This document shows positions 45,081-53,803 of a stretch of DNA of 64,000 nt, in pieces (position 1 is the first letter of the stretch; each line of letters starts with the position of its first letter). The notes beneath the pieces are model-generated. The model did no database searches and was not told where the DNA came from. It saw only the letters and a program-made list of their open reading frames with translations. Both the position numbers and the translations under genes were made by a program. Source of the DNA: Acidobacteriota bacterium (GTDB taxonomy: Bacteria; Acidobacteriota; Holophagae; Holophagales; Holophagaceae); NCBI GenBank assembly GCA_016192145.1, contig JACPUT010000001.1, positions 50,622 to 114,621 on the forward strand. The letters run 5' to 3'.

Positions 45081-45389
45081 ATGACCCCCGACTCCCTCAG
45101 CGCCACCTTCTCCGCCCTGGCGGATCCCACCCGTCGGGCCATCCTCGCCCGGCTTTCCCAGGGTGAGACCACGGTGAAAGCCCTCGCCGAGCCTTTCCAA
45201 ATGACCCTGCCCGCGGTGACCAAGCACCTGCGAGTGCTGGAGCGGGCCGGCCTCATCTCCAAGGGCCGCGACGCCCAGTGGCGCCCCTGCCGCCTGGAGG
45301 TCGAACCCCTCTTAGAGGCACGGGGCTGGATCGACCGGCACCTCCAGTCCCGGGGCGGCACTTGGGACAACCCCGCCCCGGCGCCTTGA
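45081..45389 (+). CDS. ArsR-family repressor, orphan
   Basis: 102 residues. The winged helix is intact: FSALADPTRRAILARLSQGE, then recognition helix TLPAVTKHLRVLERAGL. No metal-site Cys pair is present, so it belongs to the non-metal group usually encoded beside an SRPBCC/AHSA1 gene. That partner is absent; a short tail and a convergent response regulator follow. The C-terminal segment normally seen after WIDRH (WEESLDRL-type) is replaced by an Ala/Pro-rich tail. TACCATTTGGTTA at 45047-45059 may be its own operator. Confidence 0.8.
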   Translation: MTPDSLSATFSALADPTRRAILARLSQGETTVKALAEPFQMTLPAVTKHLRVLERAGLISKGRDAQWRPCRLEVEPLLEARGWIDRHLQSRGGTWDNPAPAP

Positions 45390-45455
45390 GCGCGCCTTCC
45401 CGGGCTCCCCAGGGCTGGCCTCGCGGAGGCAGCACCGGGCCCAACGGAAACTCCC

Positions 45456-45887
45456 TCAATCCGGGGGCTCGTTGAGCACCAGCCAATAGAGCCCGAGATG
45501 GTGGGCTGCATCCAGGAACTGCGCGAAGTCCACGGGCTTCCGGACGTAGCTATTCGCCCCCCGGTTGTAGCTGCTGATGACATCCTCTTGTTCCTTGGAG
45601 GAGGTGAGGATCACCACGGGAATCCGCCGGGTATCCTCATTCTCCCGAATGCGCGAGAGCACCTCGAGGCCACTCACCTTGGGAAGGTTCAGGTCCAGGA
45701 GCACCACCGCCGGGTGGATGCTCACATCCCTTCCCGCGTGCGCACCCACGCCAAAGAGGTAATCCAAGGCCTCCTCCCCATCGCGCACCACCACCACGTC
45801 ATTGACGATGCGGCTTTCGCGGAAGGCGATGAGCGTGAGCTCCTCGTCGTCCCGGTTGTCCTCCACCAGCAAAATCACCTTGGTCAT
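45456..45887 (-). CDS. Single-domain response regulator (Rcp1-like)
   Basis: 143 residues; ATG 45887 with GGAGG eight bases before. A receiver domain only: LLVEDNRDDEEL acidic pocket, VLLDLNLPKVSG with the phospho-Asp, LTSSKEQED and YVRKPVDF with the conserved Lys. The longer loop between helix 1 and the Asp is typical of Rcp1-type regulators paired with bacteriophytochrome or HAMP kinases. Its gene follows a histidine kinase gene by 12 bases, so this kinase is the likely phosphodonor. Confidence 0.9.
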   Translation of the reverse strand: MTKVILLVEDNRDDEELTLIAFRESRIVNDVVVVRDGEEALDYLFGVGAHAGRDVSIHPAVVLLDLNLPKVSGLEVLSRIRENEDTRRIPVVILTSSKEQEDVISSYNRGANSYVRKPVDFAQFLDAAHHLGLYWLVLNEPPD

Positions 45888-45899
45888 GGGACACACCTC

Positions 45900-47405
45900 C
45901 TAGGGTGGAAACGTGAAGTAGAAGGTGGCCCCGCGGCCCACCTCGGCCTCGCACCACAGCTCGCCGCCATGGCGCCGCACGATGCGCTGGACGTTGGCCA
46001 GTCCGATGCCGGTGCCCTCGAATTCCGTGGAGGAATGCAGGCGTTGGAAGGGCGCGAAAATCTTATCCACGTACTTCATATCGAACCCCGCCCCGTTATC
46101 CCGCACGAAGTAGGTGCCCCCTCCTTGGCCGGATTCAAGGCCCACTTCGATCCGGGCCACCTCCTTCCTCGAGGTGAATTTCCAGGCGTTGCCCAGGAGG
46201 TTCTCCAGGGCGGTGCGCAGCAGGGTGGGATCCGCTTCGACCCTCAGTCCAGGGGTGATGTGGAGGTCGACCCTGCGTTCGGGCGCGCCTTCGCGAAGGT
46301 CGTGGAGGATGGATTCCGCCAGCTGGCTAAGGTCCACTTGCCGCCGGATCATGGCCGATCGCGAAGTCCGGGAGAGGGTGAGGAGGTCGTCGATCAGGGT
46401 GCCCATGCGCTGGGTGGCCCCTCGAACGCGATCCATGTAGGCCCGGCCGGATTCATCCAAAGACCCTCCGTAGGTCTTCTGGAGGATGGCCGTGAACCCA
46501 TCGATGCTGCGCAGGGGGGCCCGAAGGTCGTGCGACACGGAATAGGAAAAGCTCTCCAGCTCCCGATTGAGGATTTCCAACTCGGCCGTGCGCTCCGCCA
46601 CGCGGGCCTCCAGGCCCTGATTCAGGGCGGCCACCTCCTCCCGGGCGGCCTTGTGCTCCGTGATCTCGAGCTGGAGGGCCTGGTTGGCCTGCCGGAGCTG
46701 GAGTTCCCGCCGCTGAATCAGGGCCAGCATCTCGTTGAAGGCATCGACGAGCACACCCACCTCGTCATGGCTGCGCTTCGCCACCCGGAGGGAGAAATCC
46801 TGGCGTTCGATGACCCCCCGGGCCACGTGGGCCACCTCAAGAAGGGGGAGGGAGATCAGGGATTGGAGGCGGCCCGAAAGGAGGAGGGTGGCGCCTAAAG
46901 CCAGGGCGGATAAGAGGAGGACGATCCCCCCATAATTCCGGAGCCGGGTCCTTTGCGAGAGGCTCGAGCGAAGATGGACGGCTCCCAACATCTCCGAACC
47001 TTGGCGGATGGTCGTTGTCACCACGAGATCGTCCTCCACCATCCCGGAGTCATCCCTCATCTCAAGCCGGGTGGGGGCGGCCAAGCCGCCTTTCGACTGG
47101 TATTCCGCAAACACCTTCCCGCTGGCGTCGTAGATGGCCCCGAGCTGGATGCCGGGTCGTGCGCTCAGCGTCTGCAGGTACTCCCGGGCGGCCTTTGGGT
47201 CGTCGAAGCTGAGGGCCGCGCTGCTGATGGCACCGATCATGTGGGCTTGGCCCGTCAGTTCGAACAGTTTCTGGCGCTTGAAGGCCTGGGCGTCGTAGAG
47301 GACGAGCGCGGCTCCCGACAACAGGAGGGCCGTGCAGGTCGTGATCATCACGACCGCCAGCAGCTTGGCGCGGATGGATCGGCCCGCGAACCCCAGGATC
47401 GCCAT
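45900..47405 (-). CDS. HAMP-containing sensor histidine kinase
   Basis: 501 residues. Two membrane helices (about 14-36 and 160-180) bracket a periplasmic sensor of about 120 residues with a FELTGQAHMIGAISSAALSF start, as in CHASE8-like sensors. HAMP about 185-240, a coiled coil, then SYSVSHDLRAPLRSI with the phospho-His and an ATPase domain (LLGNAWKFT, DNGAGFDMKY, GTGIGLANV). It lies 4 bases after the YfiR-family gene, suggesting that YfiR relays an envelope signal to the kinase's periplasmic domain. Confidence 0.9.
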   Translation of the reverse strand: MAILGFAGRSIRAKLLAVVMITTCTALLLSGAALVLYDAQAFKRQKLFELTGQAHMIGAISSAALSFDDPKAAREYLQTLSARPGIQLGAIYDASGKVFAEYQSKGGLAAPTRLEMRDDSGMVEDDLVVTTTIRQGSEMLGAVHLRSSLSQRTRLRNYGGIVLLLSALALGATLLLSGRLQSLISLPLLEVAHVARGVIERQDFSLRVAKRSHDEVGVLVDAFNEMLALIQRRELQLRQANQALQLEITEHKAAREEVAALNQGLEARVAERTAELEILNRELESFSYSVSHDLRAPLRSIDGFTAILQKTYGGSLDESGRAYMDRVRGATQRMGTLIDDLLTLSRTSRSAMIRRQVDLSQLAESILHDLREGAPERRVDLHITPGLRVEADPTLLRTALENLLGNAWKFTSRKEVARIEVGLESGQGGGTYFVRDNGAGFDMKYVDKIFAPFQRLHSSTEFEGTGIGLANVQRIVRRHGGELWCEAEVGRGATFYFTFPP

Positions 47406-47409
47406 CGCC

Positions 47410-47982
47410 TCATCCCGGCGGTGCCGTGCGCCTTATGGCCGTGGCCAGGCTCAGGAGCTTGGAGCTGAGCTTCACGTCACCAAGGTGGGCGGCCTCAGCG
47501 TCGACCTCGAAGCGGATCTTGCTGTGAACTTGAACGAACACGATGGCCGCCCCGCGTCGGGGCCCCTTCTCGCCCACCGTGAGGATGCCCTTCCCCCGGA
47601 CTTCCTCCAGGATCTGGTTCCAGCGCCCTTCCTCGATGGACCCCACATACAGGATGTGGACCCCGCGGATATCGTCCACCCGCTGGATGCGCCGCACCTC
47701 CACGGGCCGCCCCTGGACTTGCCGTCGCTGCACCACCTCGTCGAGCAGGCCCCCGAAGGGATCCTCCCCCAGGATGCCGATGACGAAGGGCGCCCCGGGC
47801 GGCGGAAGGGCCTTGGGGGGCCACTCCACGTACTCGCCGAACCGGAGCAGATAGGCCCCCTTCACCTCGAATTCGAGGGAACCTTGGGCTCGACCCGCGG
47901 ACACGGCCATCCCGAGGACACAGAGGCTCCCCAGGAGCCCGCGGCGCCAAGCCCAGGAGACCCCTCGGCTCAGAAGGTCCAT
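47410..47982 (-). CDS. YfiR-family (DUF4154) periplasmic protein
   Basis: 190 residues with a signal peptide (LLGSLCVLGMAVSAGRAQ). It begins EFEVKGAYLLRFGEYVEWP, the conserved opening of YfiR proteins, followed by FVIGILGEDPFG and LTVGEK. In Pseudomonas, YfiR is a periplasmic repressor of a membrane signalling protein. The ATG overlaps the TonB receptor's last codons by 13 bases, and the kinase gene follows at once, so the three are coupled. Confidence 0.85.
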   Translation of the reverse strand: MDLLSRGVSWAWRRGLLGSLCVLGMAVSAGRAQGSLEFEVKGAYLLRFGEYVEWPPKALPPPGAPFVIGILGEDPFGGLLDEVVQRRQVQGRPVEVRRIQRVDDIRGVHILYVGSIEEGRWNQILEEVRGKGILTVGEKGPRRGAAIVFVQVHSKIRFEVDAEAAHLGDVKLSSKLLSLATAIRRTAPPG

Positions 47983-49880
47983 GTGAGCTTCACCCGGGCC
48001 CCGCGTTCCATCACGCTGGGGACCGCCGCCGCAGACGGGGTGAATTCCACATGGCGGGCGTCCGTGAGGTTCTGCCCGACGAGGGCGAGTTCCAGGCCTC
48101 GCATGGGCCGCCATCCGAGGTGGACGTCCACTGCCGTATAGGCCGGCACCGGGGGGTTCGGCAGGGAAGCGACGTGCCTCACCAGGCAGTCCAGCTCCCA
48201 GTTGGGTCCCAGGTCCCACAACGACCGCAGGGAGGCCCGGTGCCGCGGGTCGTTTCCGGCCCCCCGCGTCCCGCTGGGATCCGTGCTCCCGGGAAGGAGG
48301 CGCAAGTCCTCCTGGAGGTAGGCGTAGCCCGTTTGAACGCGCCAGGTCCCCGTCGCCGCGACCTCGCACCAGACTTCCGCGCCCAGGGTATGGCCCTCCA
48401 TCTGGTTCGAGACGGTGTAGGCCCCGGAGGGTCCAAGTTCCACGGAACGGAGGTGGGCATAGTCGTTGTAGAAGGCGGAGGCCACGATCGATACCCTGCC
48501 ACCGGCTCGGCCCCGGTAGCCGAACTCGTAGGCCGTGAGGGCTTCCGAACGGAACCGCGGCCCCCCCGCGATCAGATAAGGGGGATTGGGGGGAGCGTAG
48601 AGGTCCCGGTCCACCCGGGAAGGGGTCCGCGCTGCCCGAGAAATGGCGGCCCATAGGAACTGGTGGTCGTTGACCTTCAGCCCCAGTCGCCCGTTGGGCT
48701 GAACCTCGTAGCCCGTGTAGTCATTGCGCTCCGCCTTCACTCCCAGGGTCAGGGTGAGCCGACCTCCTAGAAACCCCACGCGATCCTGCACGAAGAGGTT
48801 GCTGAGGCGGTGGTCCGTATCCGCGGGCAGGAAGGCCAGGAGCCCGCTGTTTTGGATGCGATCCCGGTAGGACCGGAATCCCCCTCCCCAAACCACTTCC
48901 TGCCGCTCCCCGAGCTTGAAGCGGTGCTGCAGGTCCACGTCGACCGTGTTCCGGTCCTCGCCGTAGATGCCGGGGTACTCGCGCTTCGTGCGGTCGAAGT
49001 AGAACTGGATCTGTAACTCCGCGTCCTTGGACCAGATCCGGCCCAACCGGCCCACCAGGTTTTGGCCTTGGATGGTCCGGTCGAGGGAGCCCGGCTGATC
49101 CAGCCGCCCCTGGTAGGCATCCCCCTGGAGGGTGGCCGCATCTCCCTCCCGCTCCCAATCCACGCGAAAGCCCCCCTGGGATTTATGCCAGGCGTCCTCC
49201 GCGGCCGTGCCGTTACGGTGGAGCGAGGCACCGCGTTCAAGATGTTTGCCGTACACGCGGAAGGCCGTGTGATCCGACAGGCGCCCCCCGAAGCGGGCGC
49301 CGCCCGAGGCTCGGTCCCTCGTGCCGCCGCTCAGCCGCAGCAACCCGCCGGCTGACGCGGATGCGCGGCGGGTGGTGATGTTGATGACGCCGTTCACCGC
49401 ATTCGAGCCCCAAAGCGTGCCCCCGGGCCCGCTGATGACTTCGACGCGCTCGATGTCCTCGAGCAGCACGTCCGGCGTGTCCCAGAAGACGCCAGCGTGC
49501 AGCGGCGTGTATACGCTCCGCCCATCGATGAGCACGAGCAGCTTGTTCGCGGTGTTGATGTTGAACCCGCGCGCGCTGATGGCGTAGGCGCTGGCGTCCA
49601 CCTGCGCCACTTGCAGGTTCGGAGCGAGGCGAAGCGCTTCGGGCAGGGAAGCGGCCCCCGCCCGGCGGATATCCTCGGCCGTGATGACGAAAACGGCCGC
49701 CGCGGCCTCGGCGAGCCTCTCCGGAAGCTTGGAGACGGAGGTGATCTCCACGTTGCCCAGTTCCTCAAGGCTCAGGTCCGACAGGCGCGCTTGGGGTGCC
49801 TGCGCGGAAGCTCCCGCCGAAGCCAGACTCAGGCAGATCGCGCGAACCAGCTCCATCCGCCGCGCCTGTCCAAGCCTCAT
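47970..49880 (-). CDS. TonB-dependent receptor of the signalling operon
   Basis: 636 residues from ATG 49880 (AGGAGG five bases upstream). Signal peptide to about 26 (LASAGASAQA). Plug: LSLEELGNVEITSVSKLPE, a start seen in receptors coupled to YfiR genes; then LLVLIDGRSVYTPL and VEVISGPGGTLWGSNAVNG. Barrel to the C-terminus, VKLTWTF with terminal Phe. It may sense a ligand and pass the signal through YfiR to the kinase rather than only import it. Confidence 0.9.
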   Translation of the reverse strand: MRLGQARRMELVRAICLSLASAGASAQAPQARLSDLSLEELGNVEITSVSKLPERLAEAAAAVFVITAEDIRRAGAASLPEALRLAPNLQVAQVDASAYAISARGFNINTANKLLVLIDGRSVYTPLHAGVFWDTPDVLLEDIERVEVISGPGGTLWGSNAVNGVINITTRRASASAGGLLRLSGGTRDRASGGARFGGRLSDHTAFRVYGKHLERGASLHRNGTAAEDAWHKSQGGFRVDWEREGDAATLQGDAYQGRLDQPGSLDRTIQGQNLVGRLGRIWSKDAELQIQFYFDRTKREYPGIYGEDRNTVDVDLQHRFKLGERQEVVWGGGFRSYRDRIQNSGLLAFLPADTDHRLSNLFVQDRVGFLGGRLTLTLGVKAERNDYTGYEVQPNGRLGLKVNDHQFLWAAISRAARTPSRVDRDLYAPPNPPYLIAGGPRFRSEALTAYEFGYRGRAGGRVSIVASAFYNDYAHLRSVELGPSGAYTVSNQMEGHTLGAEVWCEVAATGTWRVQTGYAYLQEDLRLLPGSTDPSGTRGAGNDPRHRASLRSLWDLGPNWELDCLVRHVASLPNPPVPAYTAVDVHLGWRPMRGLELALVGQNLTDARHVEFTPSAAAVPSVMERGARVKLTWTF

Positions 49881-49924
49881 CGCTGCCTCCTGTTCGGGGG
49901 GTATGCCTGGAGCCTTCGGGGCAG

Positions 49925-51586
49925 TCACCCGGGGGGTGTTCCAGAAACCCGCCTCCCACCCGGCTCGGAAGCGGGAGTTTCAGGCGGGGCGAGGCTTCGG
50001 GGCAGGTAGAGCCTGAAGCGGGTGCCCTTTCCCAACGCGCTGTCGCAAGTGATCCAACCCCCATGGGCCTCCGCGATGCCGCACACGACCGAAAGGCCCA
50101 GGCCCGTGCCCCGATCCCCCTTGGTGGTGAAGTAGGGCTCGAAGATGTGCAGGGCGGCCCCCTCGGGGATTCCCGGGCCATCATCCTCCACCTCCAGGAA
50201 CGCATACTCGCCTGGCAGCTGCCGTTGGAGCGTGGCCTGGGCCTCCCCTACGAAGGCAATCCCCGCACGCAGGGTGATGCGTCCCCCTTCAGGAAGCAGG
50301 GCATCCCGAGCGTTCACGACCAGGTTGGAGAGGACCTGGTGGAGTTGCCCCGGATCCCCCAGGACACTCGCCCCTTCCTCCGAAAGGTCCAGCTCGAGGC
50401 GGATGTTCGGGGCCAAGGCGTTCGCGTGGAGTTCTCCGATTTCATGGACGAGGTCCCTCAGGTCCGTCGGCCATCGGTGGATCGCCTCTCCCTTCGCGAA
50501 GGTCCGCAGCTGGCGGATGAGTTCGATGCCCCGCTCCCCGGCGCGTTGGATGGCCCCCAAGCCCCTCCGTTCGGCCACGCCGAGGTCCTCATTCAGGGCG
50601 AGGACCTCGGATTGCCCAACGATGGCCTGCACGATGTTGTTGAAGTCGTGGGCCACCCGCCCGGCGAGCACCCCGAGGCTCGCCATCTTTTGCCCTTGAA
50701 GGAGCTGTTCGTGCAGCCGATGCTGCTCGCCGACATCCTGGAAGATCCCCCCCAGCGCGGATGCGCTGATGGTGCGGGTCCAGCGGGTCCAGACATATCC
50801 ACCATCGGCCTTCCGCAAGCGGCATTCGAAGAGGCTCGCGCTCCCGACTTGGAGCTGCACATTTTTGAACCGAAGCCCTACCGCCGCCCGGTCCTCGGGG
50901 TGCACAAGCAGCTGCAGTTCCTCCAAGGTCGTCGGAAGGCTGGATGCGGGCAGTTGCAGCAGGTGGGAGGCCGAATCGCCGAGGGCGAGCCGGCCCTGTT
51001 GCAGCGCCCAGGGCACCACTCCCGCCGCGCAAACGGCGTCGAGGAGGATGCGCTGCCGCTGGTGGGCCTCTTCCAACGCCGCCTGAGAGCGGCGCTTTTC
51101 CTTCATGCTCCGCGTCTCTTCGACGGCCCTCAGAATCACGGGCACCAGCCGCGCGAGGCGGTCCTTCAAGACGTAATCCCGGGCGCCGAGCTTGAGACAT
51201 TCGATGGCCCGCTCTTCCCCAATGGAACCCGAGACGAAAATGAAGGGAAGGTTGGCGAGGCTCCCCCTGATGAGCCCCAGCGCCTCCAAGCCGCTGAATC
51301 CGCGAAGGGAATAATCCGCCAACACGAGGTCGAATTCATCCTCCCGGAGGGCTGATTCAAAGTCTTCGCGCCCCTGCACCCATCGCATCTCATGAAGCAG
51401 CCCTTCCTCCTTCAGGCGAAGGCTCACGAGTTCCGCATCCCCGGAATCGTCTTCCAAATGGAGGATGCGGAGCTTTTCCAACTCCCCCTCGGCGCTCGCC
51501 CGCCCGCCCTGGAAGGGCTCAGGCTGCCGAGTGGAAGAGGATGAAAACCCCAAGTCGACCTCTGCGCTTCTCCCCCCAACATCCAT
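49925..51586 (-). CDS. Response regulator-PAS-histidine kinase fusion
   Basis: 553 residues. Receiver domain about 38-155 (ILHLEDDSGDAEL, LVLADYSLRG with the phospho-Asp). PAS-like region about 185-300 (FECRLRKADGGYVWTRW). Kinase from about 310: VLAGRVAHDFNNIVQAI with the phospho-His, VLSNLVVNARDAL, DDGPGIPEG and GTGLGLSVV. No membrane segment, so cytoplasmic. It is 45 bases upstream of the TonB receptor start and is probably the first gene of the signalling operon. The receiver-first order is uncommon for a kinase and suggests it is an intermediate in a relay. Confidence 0.88.
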   Translation of the reverse strand: MDVGGRSAEVDLGFSSSSTRQPEPFQGGRASAEGELEKLRILHLEDDSGDAELVSLRLKEEGLLHEMRWVQGREDFESALREDEFDLVLADYSLRGFSGLEALGLIRGSLANLPFIFVSGSIGEERAIECLKLGARDYVLKDRLARLVPVILRAVEETRSMKEKRRSQAALEEAHQRQRILLDAVCAAGVVPWALQQGRLALGDSASHLLQLPASSLPTTLEELQLLVHPEDRAAVGLRFKNVQLQVGSASLFECRLRKADGGYVWTRWTRTISASALGGIFQDVGEQHRLHEQLLQGQKMASLGVLAGRVAHDFNNIVQAIVGQSEVLALNEDLGVAERRGLGAIQRAGERGIELIRQLRTFAKGEAIHRWPTDLRDLVHEIGELHANALAPNIRLELDLSEEGASVLGDPGQLHQVLSNLVVNARDALLPEGGRITLRAGIAFVGEAQATLQRQLPGEYAFLEVEDDGPGIPEGAALHIFEPYFTTKGDRGTGLGLSVVCGIAEAHGGWITCDSALGKGTRFRLYLPRSLAPPETPASEPGGRRVSGTPPG

Positions 51587-51866
51587 TCTTTCAATTGGAT
51601 TTCCAGCTTACATTTCCGAACCTATTTCAGATGAACAGGCCTGTTATGGCTCGCCGGCCTTCCCCCCTCACGCCATCCAAGCCAGGGTCACCCCTGGCGA
51701 TCACGGGGAACCGCCCATCGCCCATCCGCCCGGTTCCGGAGTGGACCTTCGCGCGGGCCGGGAGGTCGAGAATGGGGCGCCACGGGTGAAGCGGTTGCAG
51801 ATCCAATCGCGCCACGCGGATGGCGCGACCCAACCGGGTTCCCCTCCACTGCTAGACTCCCTTCCC

Positions 51867-52268
51867 ATGGTTGAAACCCTCGCCTTGTCCATGGTCGTGC
51901 TTACGGGGTTGTACTTCATGGCCCTCGGAGTGGCTTCCCTCCTATTTCCCCTCCGAGCCAGCAGGTTCCTGATGGGCTTTGCGGGTTCTCCATCCCTTCA
52001 CTACCTCGAGTTGTTCATTCGGTTCGTTGTGGGAGGGGCGCTCCTCCTAGGTGCGCCCCGCATGCTCTTCCCCGGTGCATTCCGTATGTTCGGCTGGGTG
52101 CTCGTCATCACGACGGGTGTGCTCTTGCTGATTCCTTGGCGGTGGCACCGCCGCTTCGCCGAACGGGCCGTCCCCTCTGCCACCCGTTACCTTTCCCTGG
52201 TGGGCCTCAGCTCGTTGGCCCTCGGCGGGCTTCTTCTAACGGCGGTGCTCCGGGGCACCGCATCCTGA
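51867..52268 (+). CDS. Small four-helix membrane protein
   Basis: 133 residues from ATG 51867. Four hydrophobic helices (LSMVVLTGLYFMALGVASLLF, LFIRFVVGGALLLGA, MFGWVLVITTGVLLLIPW, LSLVGLSSLALGGLLLTAVL; each under 22 residues) with short loops and no charged active site. Function unknown. The 280 bases between it and the divergent fusion kinase show no feature I can name. It precedes the mannosylglycerate operon by 330 bases that contain a separate promoter. Confidence 0.65.
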   Translation: MVETLALSMVVLTGLYFMALGVASLLFPLRASRFLMGFAGSPSLHYLELFIRFVVGGALLLGAPRMLFPGAFRMFGWVLVITTGVLLLIPWRWHRRFAERAVPSATRYLSLVGLSSLALGGLLLTAVLRGTAS

Positions 52269-52342
52269 TCCGCAACCCCATTTGCGACTGGTCCGATCGT
52301 CCGATGGATGCAGGTGGATACCAACGCTTCGCTTGGGATTGG

Positions 52343-52372
52343 TTGAGGCCGCGGGGAGATGGGTGGTAGATT
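52343..52372 (+). promoter_or_regulatory. Promoter of the mannosylglycerate operon
   Basis: TTGAGG at 52343-52348, an 18-base spacer and TAGATT at 52367-52372. The predicted start at about 52379 puts the structured leader element at the very 5' end of the transcript. Confidence 0.45.
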
Positions 52373-52380
52373 TGGGGACT

Positions 52381-52438
52381 ACCCAAGGGTGCTGCGCTTG
52401 TCGCAGCAGGCTCCAGGAAGGTCGGGCCGCCTTCCAGC
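52381..52438 (+). ncRNA. Structured leader RNA element, copy A (mpgS operon)
   Basis: 58 bases. ACCCAAGGGT, then hairpin P1 (TGCTGCG/CGCAGCA, loop CTTGT), linker GGCTCCA, hairpin P2 (GGAAGG/CCTTCC, loop TCGGGCCG) and AGC. Copy B before mfpsA has the same length and 50 of 58 identical bases. The changes keep both stems paired: T-A to G-C in P1, G-C to G-U in P1, A-T to G-C in P2; the rest are in the P1 loop. It ends 159 bases before the mpgS ATG. This is a cis-regulatory RNA candidate of unknown class. Confidence 0.7.
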
Positions 52439-52597
52439 ATAGAATCCCCTTCGATTGCTCGAGCACCCATGGGTCCCTGCTTTAGTCCCGAGGGCGTCGC
52501 CCCTTGTCGGCTCGATCCGAGAGCCGCTCGGAGGGATGGGGCAGGACCAGATCCATGGCGTGCACCTGAGAGCGGAGGGCCTTGAACGGAGGCTCCG

Positions 52598-53803
52598 ATG
52601 CGGTTGGAAATCCCCCGCTACACAGAACGGTTCGGCGCGGTTCGAATCCATGAGGTGTTGAAGGTCCTGGAACTCGACTCCGGGCCCGGGGATGAGGAAA
52701 TGCCCGGGCTGGCCGTCAAACGAATTCCTGAAGCGCTGCTGGCCGAAGTCGAGTCCCAAACGGCGATCGTCATTCCCATCAGGAACGAGCCGCTCCACCT
52801 GTTCGAAGGAGTCCTCAGCGGCATTCCCCATCGCTGCCCGATCATCGTGATCTCCAACAGTGATCGGGATCCCGTGGACCGGCTGGAGGTGGAAGAGGAC
52901 ACCTTCTCCCAATATTGCTACTTCACCCAGCGCAAGGGCGTTCTCATCCACCAGCGGGATCCTGAGCTGGCGAAGGCGATCTCGGCGGCCGGGTATACCG
53001 ATCTACTCGATGAAGATGGCCTCGTACGGAAGGGGAAGGCCGAGGGGATGATCCTGGGCATCTTCATCGCGCGGATGCTGCAAGCCCAACACGTCGGTTT
53101 CATCGATTCCGACAATTATTTCCCGGGTTCGGTTTGGGAGTACTGCCGGATCTACGCGGCCGGCCTCGCCCTGGCCCGCACCCCCTACGCGATGGTGCGC
53201 GTCCTTTGGAGGTTCAAGCCCAAGGCGACTTCCGACGAGCGAATCGTGTTCAAACGCTATGGACGTGTGTCCGAGCGGACGAACCGATTCCTGAACCGGC
53301 TCATGTCGACCAATACCGGTTTTGAATCCGAGATCATCCGGACCGCCAATGCCGGGGAGCACGCCCTCACCATGCGGCTGGCGGAGCTACTCCCGATCTC
53401 CGCCGGGTTCGGCGTGGAACCCTTCCACTTCACATCCCTGTTCAAGCGCTTTGGAGCCCTGCTGCCCACCAACATGCCGGAGGTCATCGATAAGGGGATT
53501 GATGTGTTCCAGATCGAGAGCCGCAATCCCCACATGCACGAGAACAAGGGCGACGCGCATGTGAGGGATATGGCGGTCGAGGCCCTGGCCACCATTTTCC
53601 ACAGCGAGCTCTGTGGACCGGAATTGCGCCACGAGATCATGGCCACGGCTGTCCAAGAGGGATTGATCCAGGAGGGCGACGCCATCCAAGCGCCCCGGGT
53701 CTACCCGCCGCTGGGGCCTTTCCTGGATTCGTTCATGGAACTTTACGCCGGGGATCTCGAACGGCATTACGTACCTGCGGGGGGCGTGTGGCAAAGCTTG
53801 TGA
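52598..53803 (+). CDS. mpgS: Mannosyl-3-phosphoglycerate synthase
   Basis: 401 residues; GGAGG five bases before ATG 52598. Family features of MpgS: AIVIPIRNEPLHLFEGVL, the GKAEGMILG segment that binds GDP-mannose, HVGFIDSDNYFPG with the metal-binding Asp pair, and NPHMHENKGD. It transfers mannose from GDP-mannose to 3-phosphoglycerate. With the phosphatase encoded next it makes mannosylglycerate, a compatible solute of salt- and heat-stressed prokaryotes. Its leader carries the structured element shared with the mfpsA operon, and the third gene is an antiporter, both consistent with an osmotic-stress role. Confidence 0.92.
   Translation: MRLEIPRYTERFGAVRIHEVLKVLELDSGPGDEEMPGLAVKRIPEALLAEVESQTAIVIPIRNEPLHLFEGVLSGIPHRCPIIVISNSDRDPVDRLEVEEDTFSQYCYFTQRKGVLIHQRDPELAKAISAAGYTDLLDEDGLVRKGKAEGMILGIFIARMLQAQHVGFIDSDNYFPGSVWEYCRIYAAGLALARTPYAMVRVLWRFKPKATSDERIVFKRYGRVSERTNRFLNRLMSTNTGFESEIIRTANAGEHALTMRLAELLPISAGFGVEPFHFTSLFKRFGALLPTNMPEVIDKGIDVFQIESRNPHMHENKGDAHVRDMAVEALATIFHSELCGPELRHEIMATAVQEGLIQEGDAIQAPRVYPPLGPFLDSFMELYAGDLERHYVPAGGVWQSL

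Noticed and set aside
47983..48654. N-terminal extension of the YfiR frame
   Set aside because: Lies inside the TonB receptor gene in another frame; the signal peptide starts at 47982.
52469..52585. 38-codon frame in the mpgS leader
   Set aside because: Weak ribosome site and Arg/Pro-rich product; the leader is better explained by RNA structure. A regulatory uORF is not excluded.
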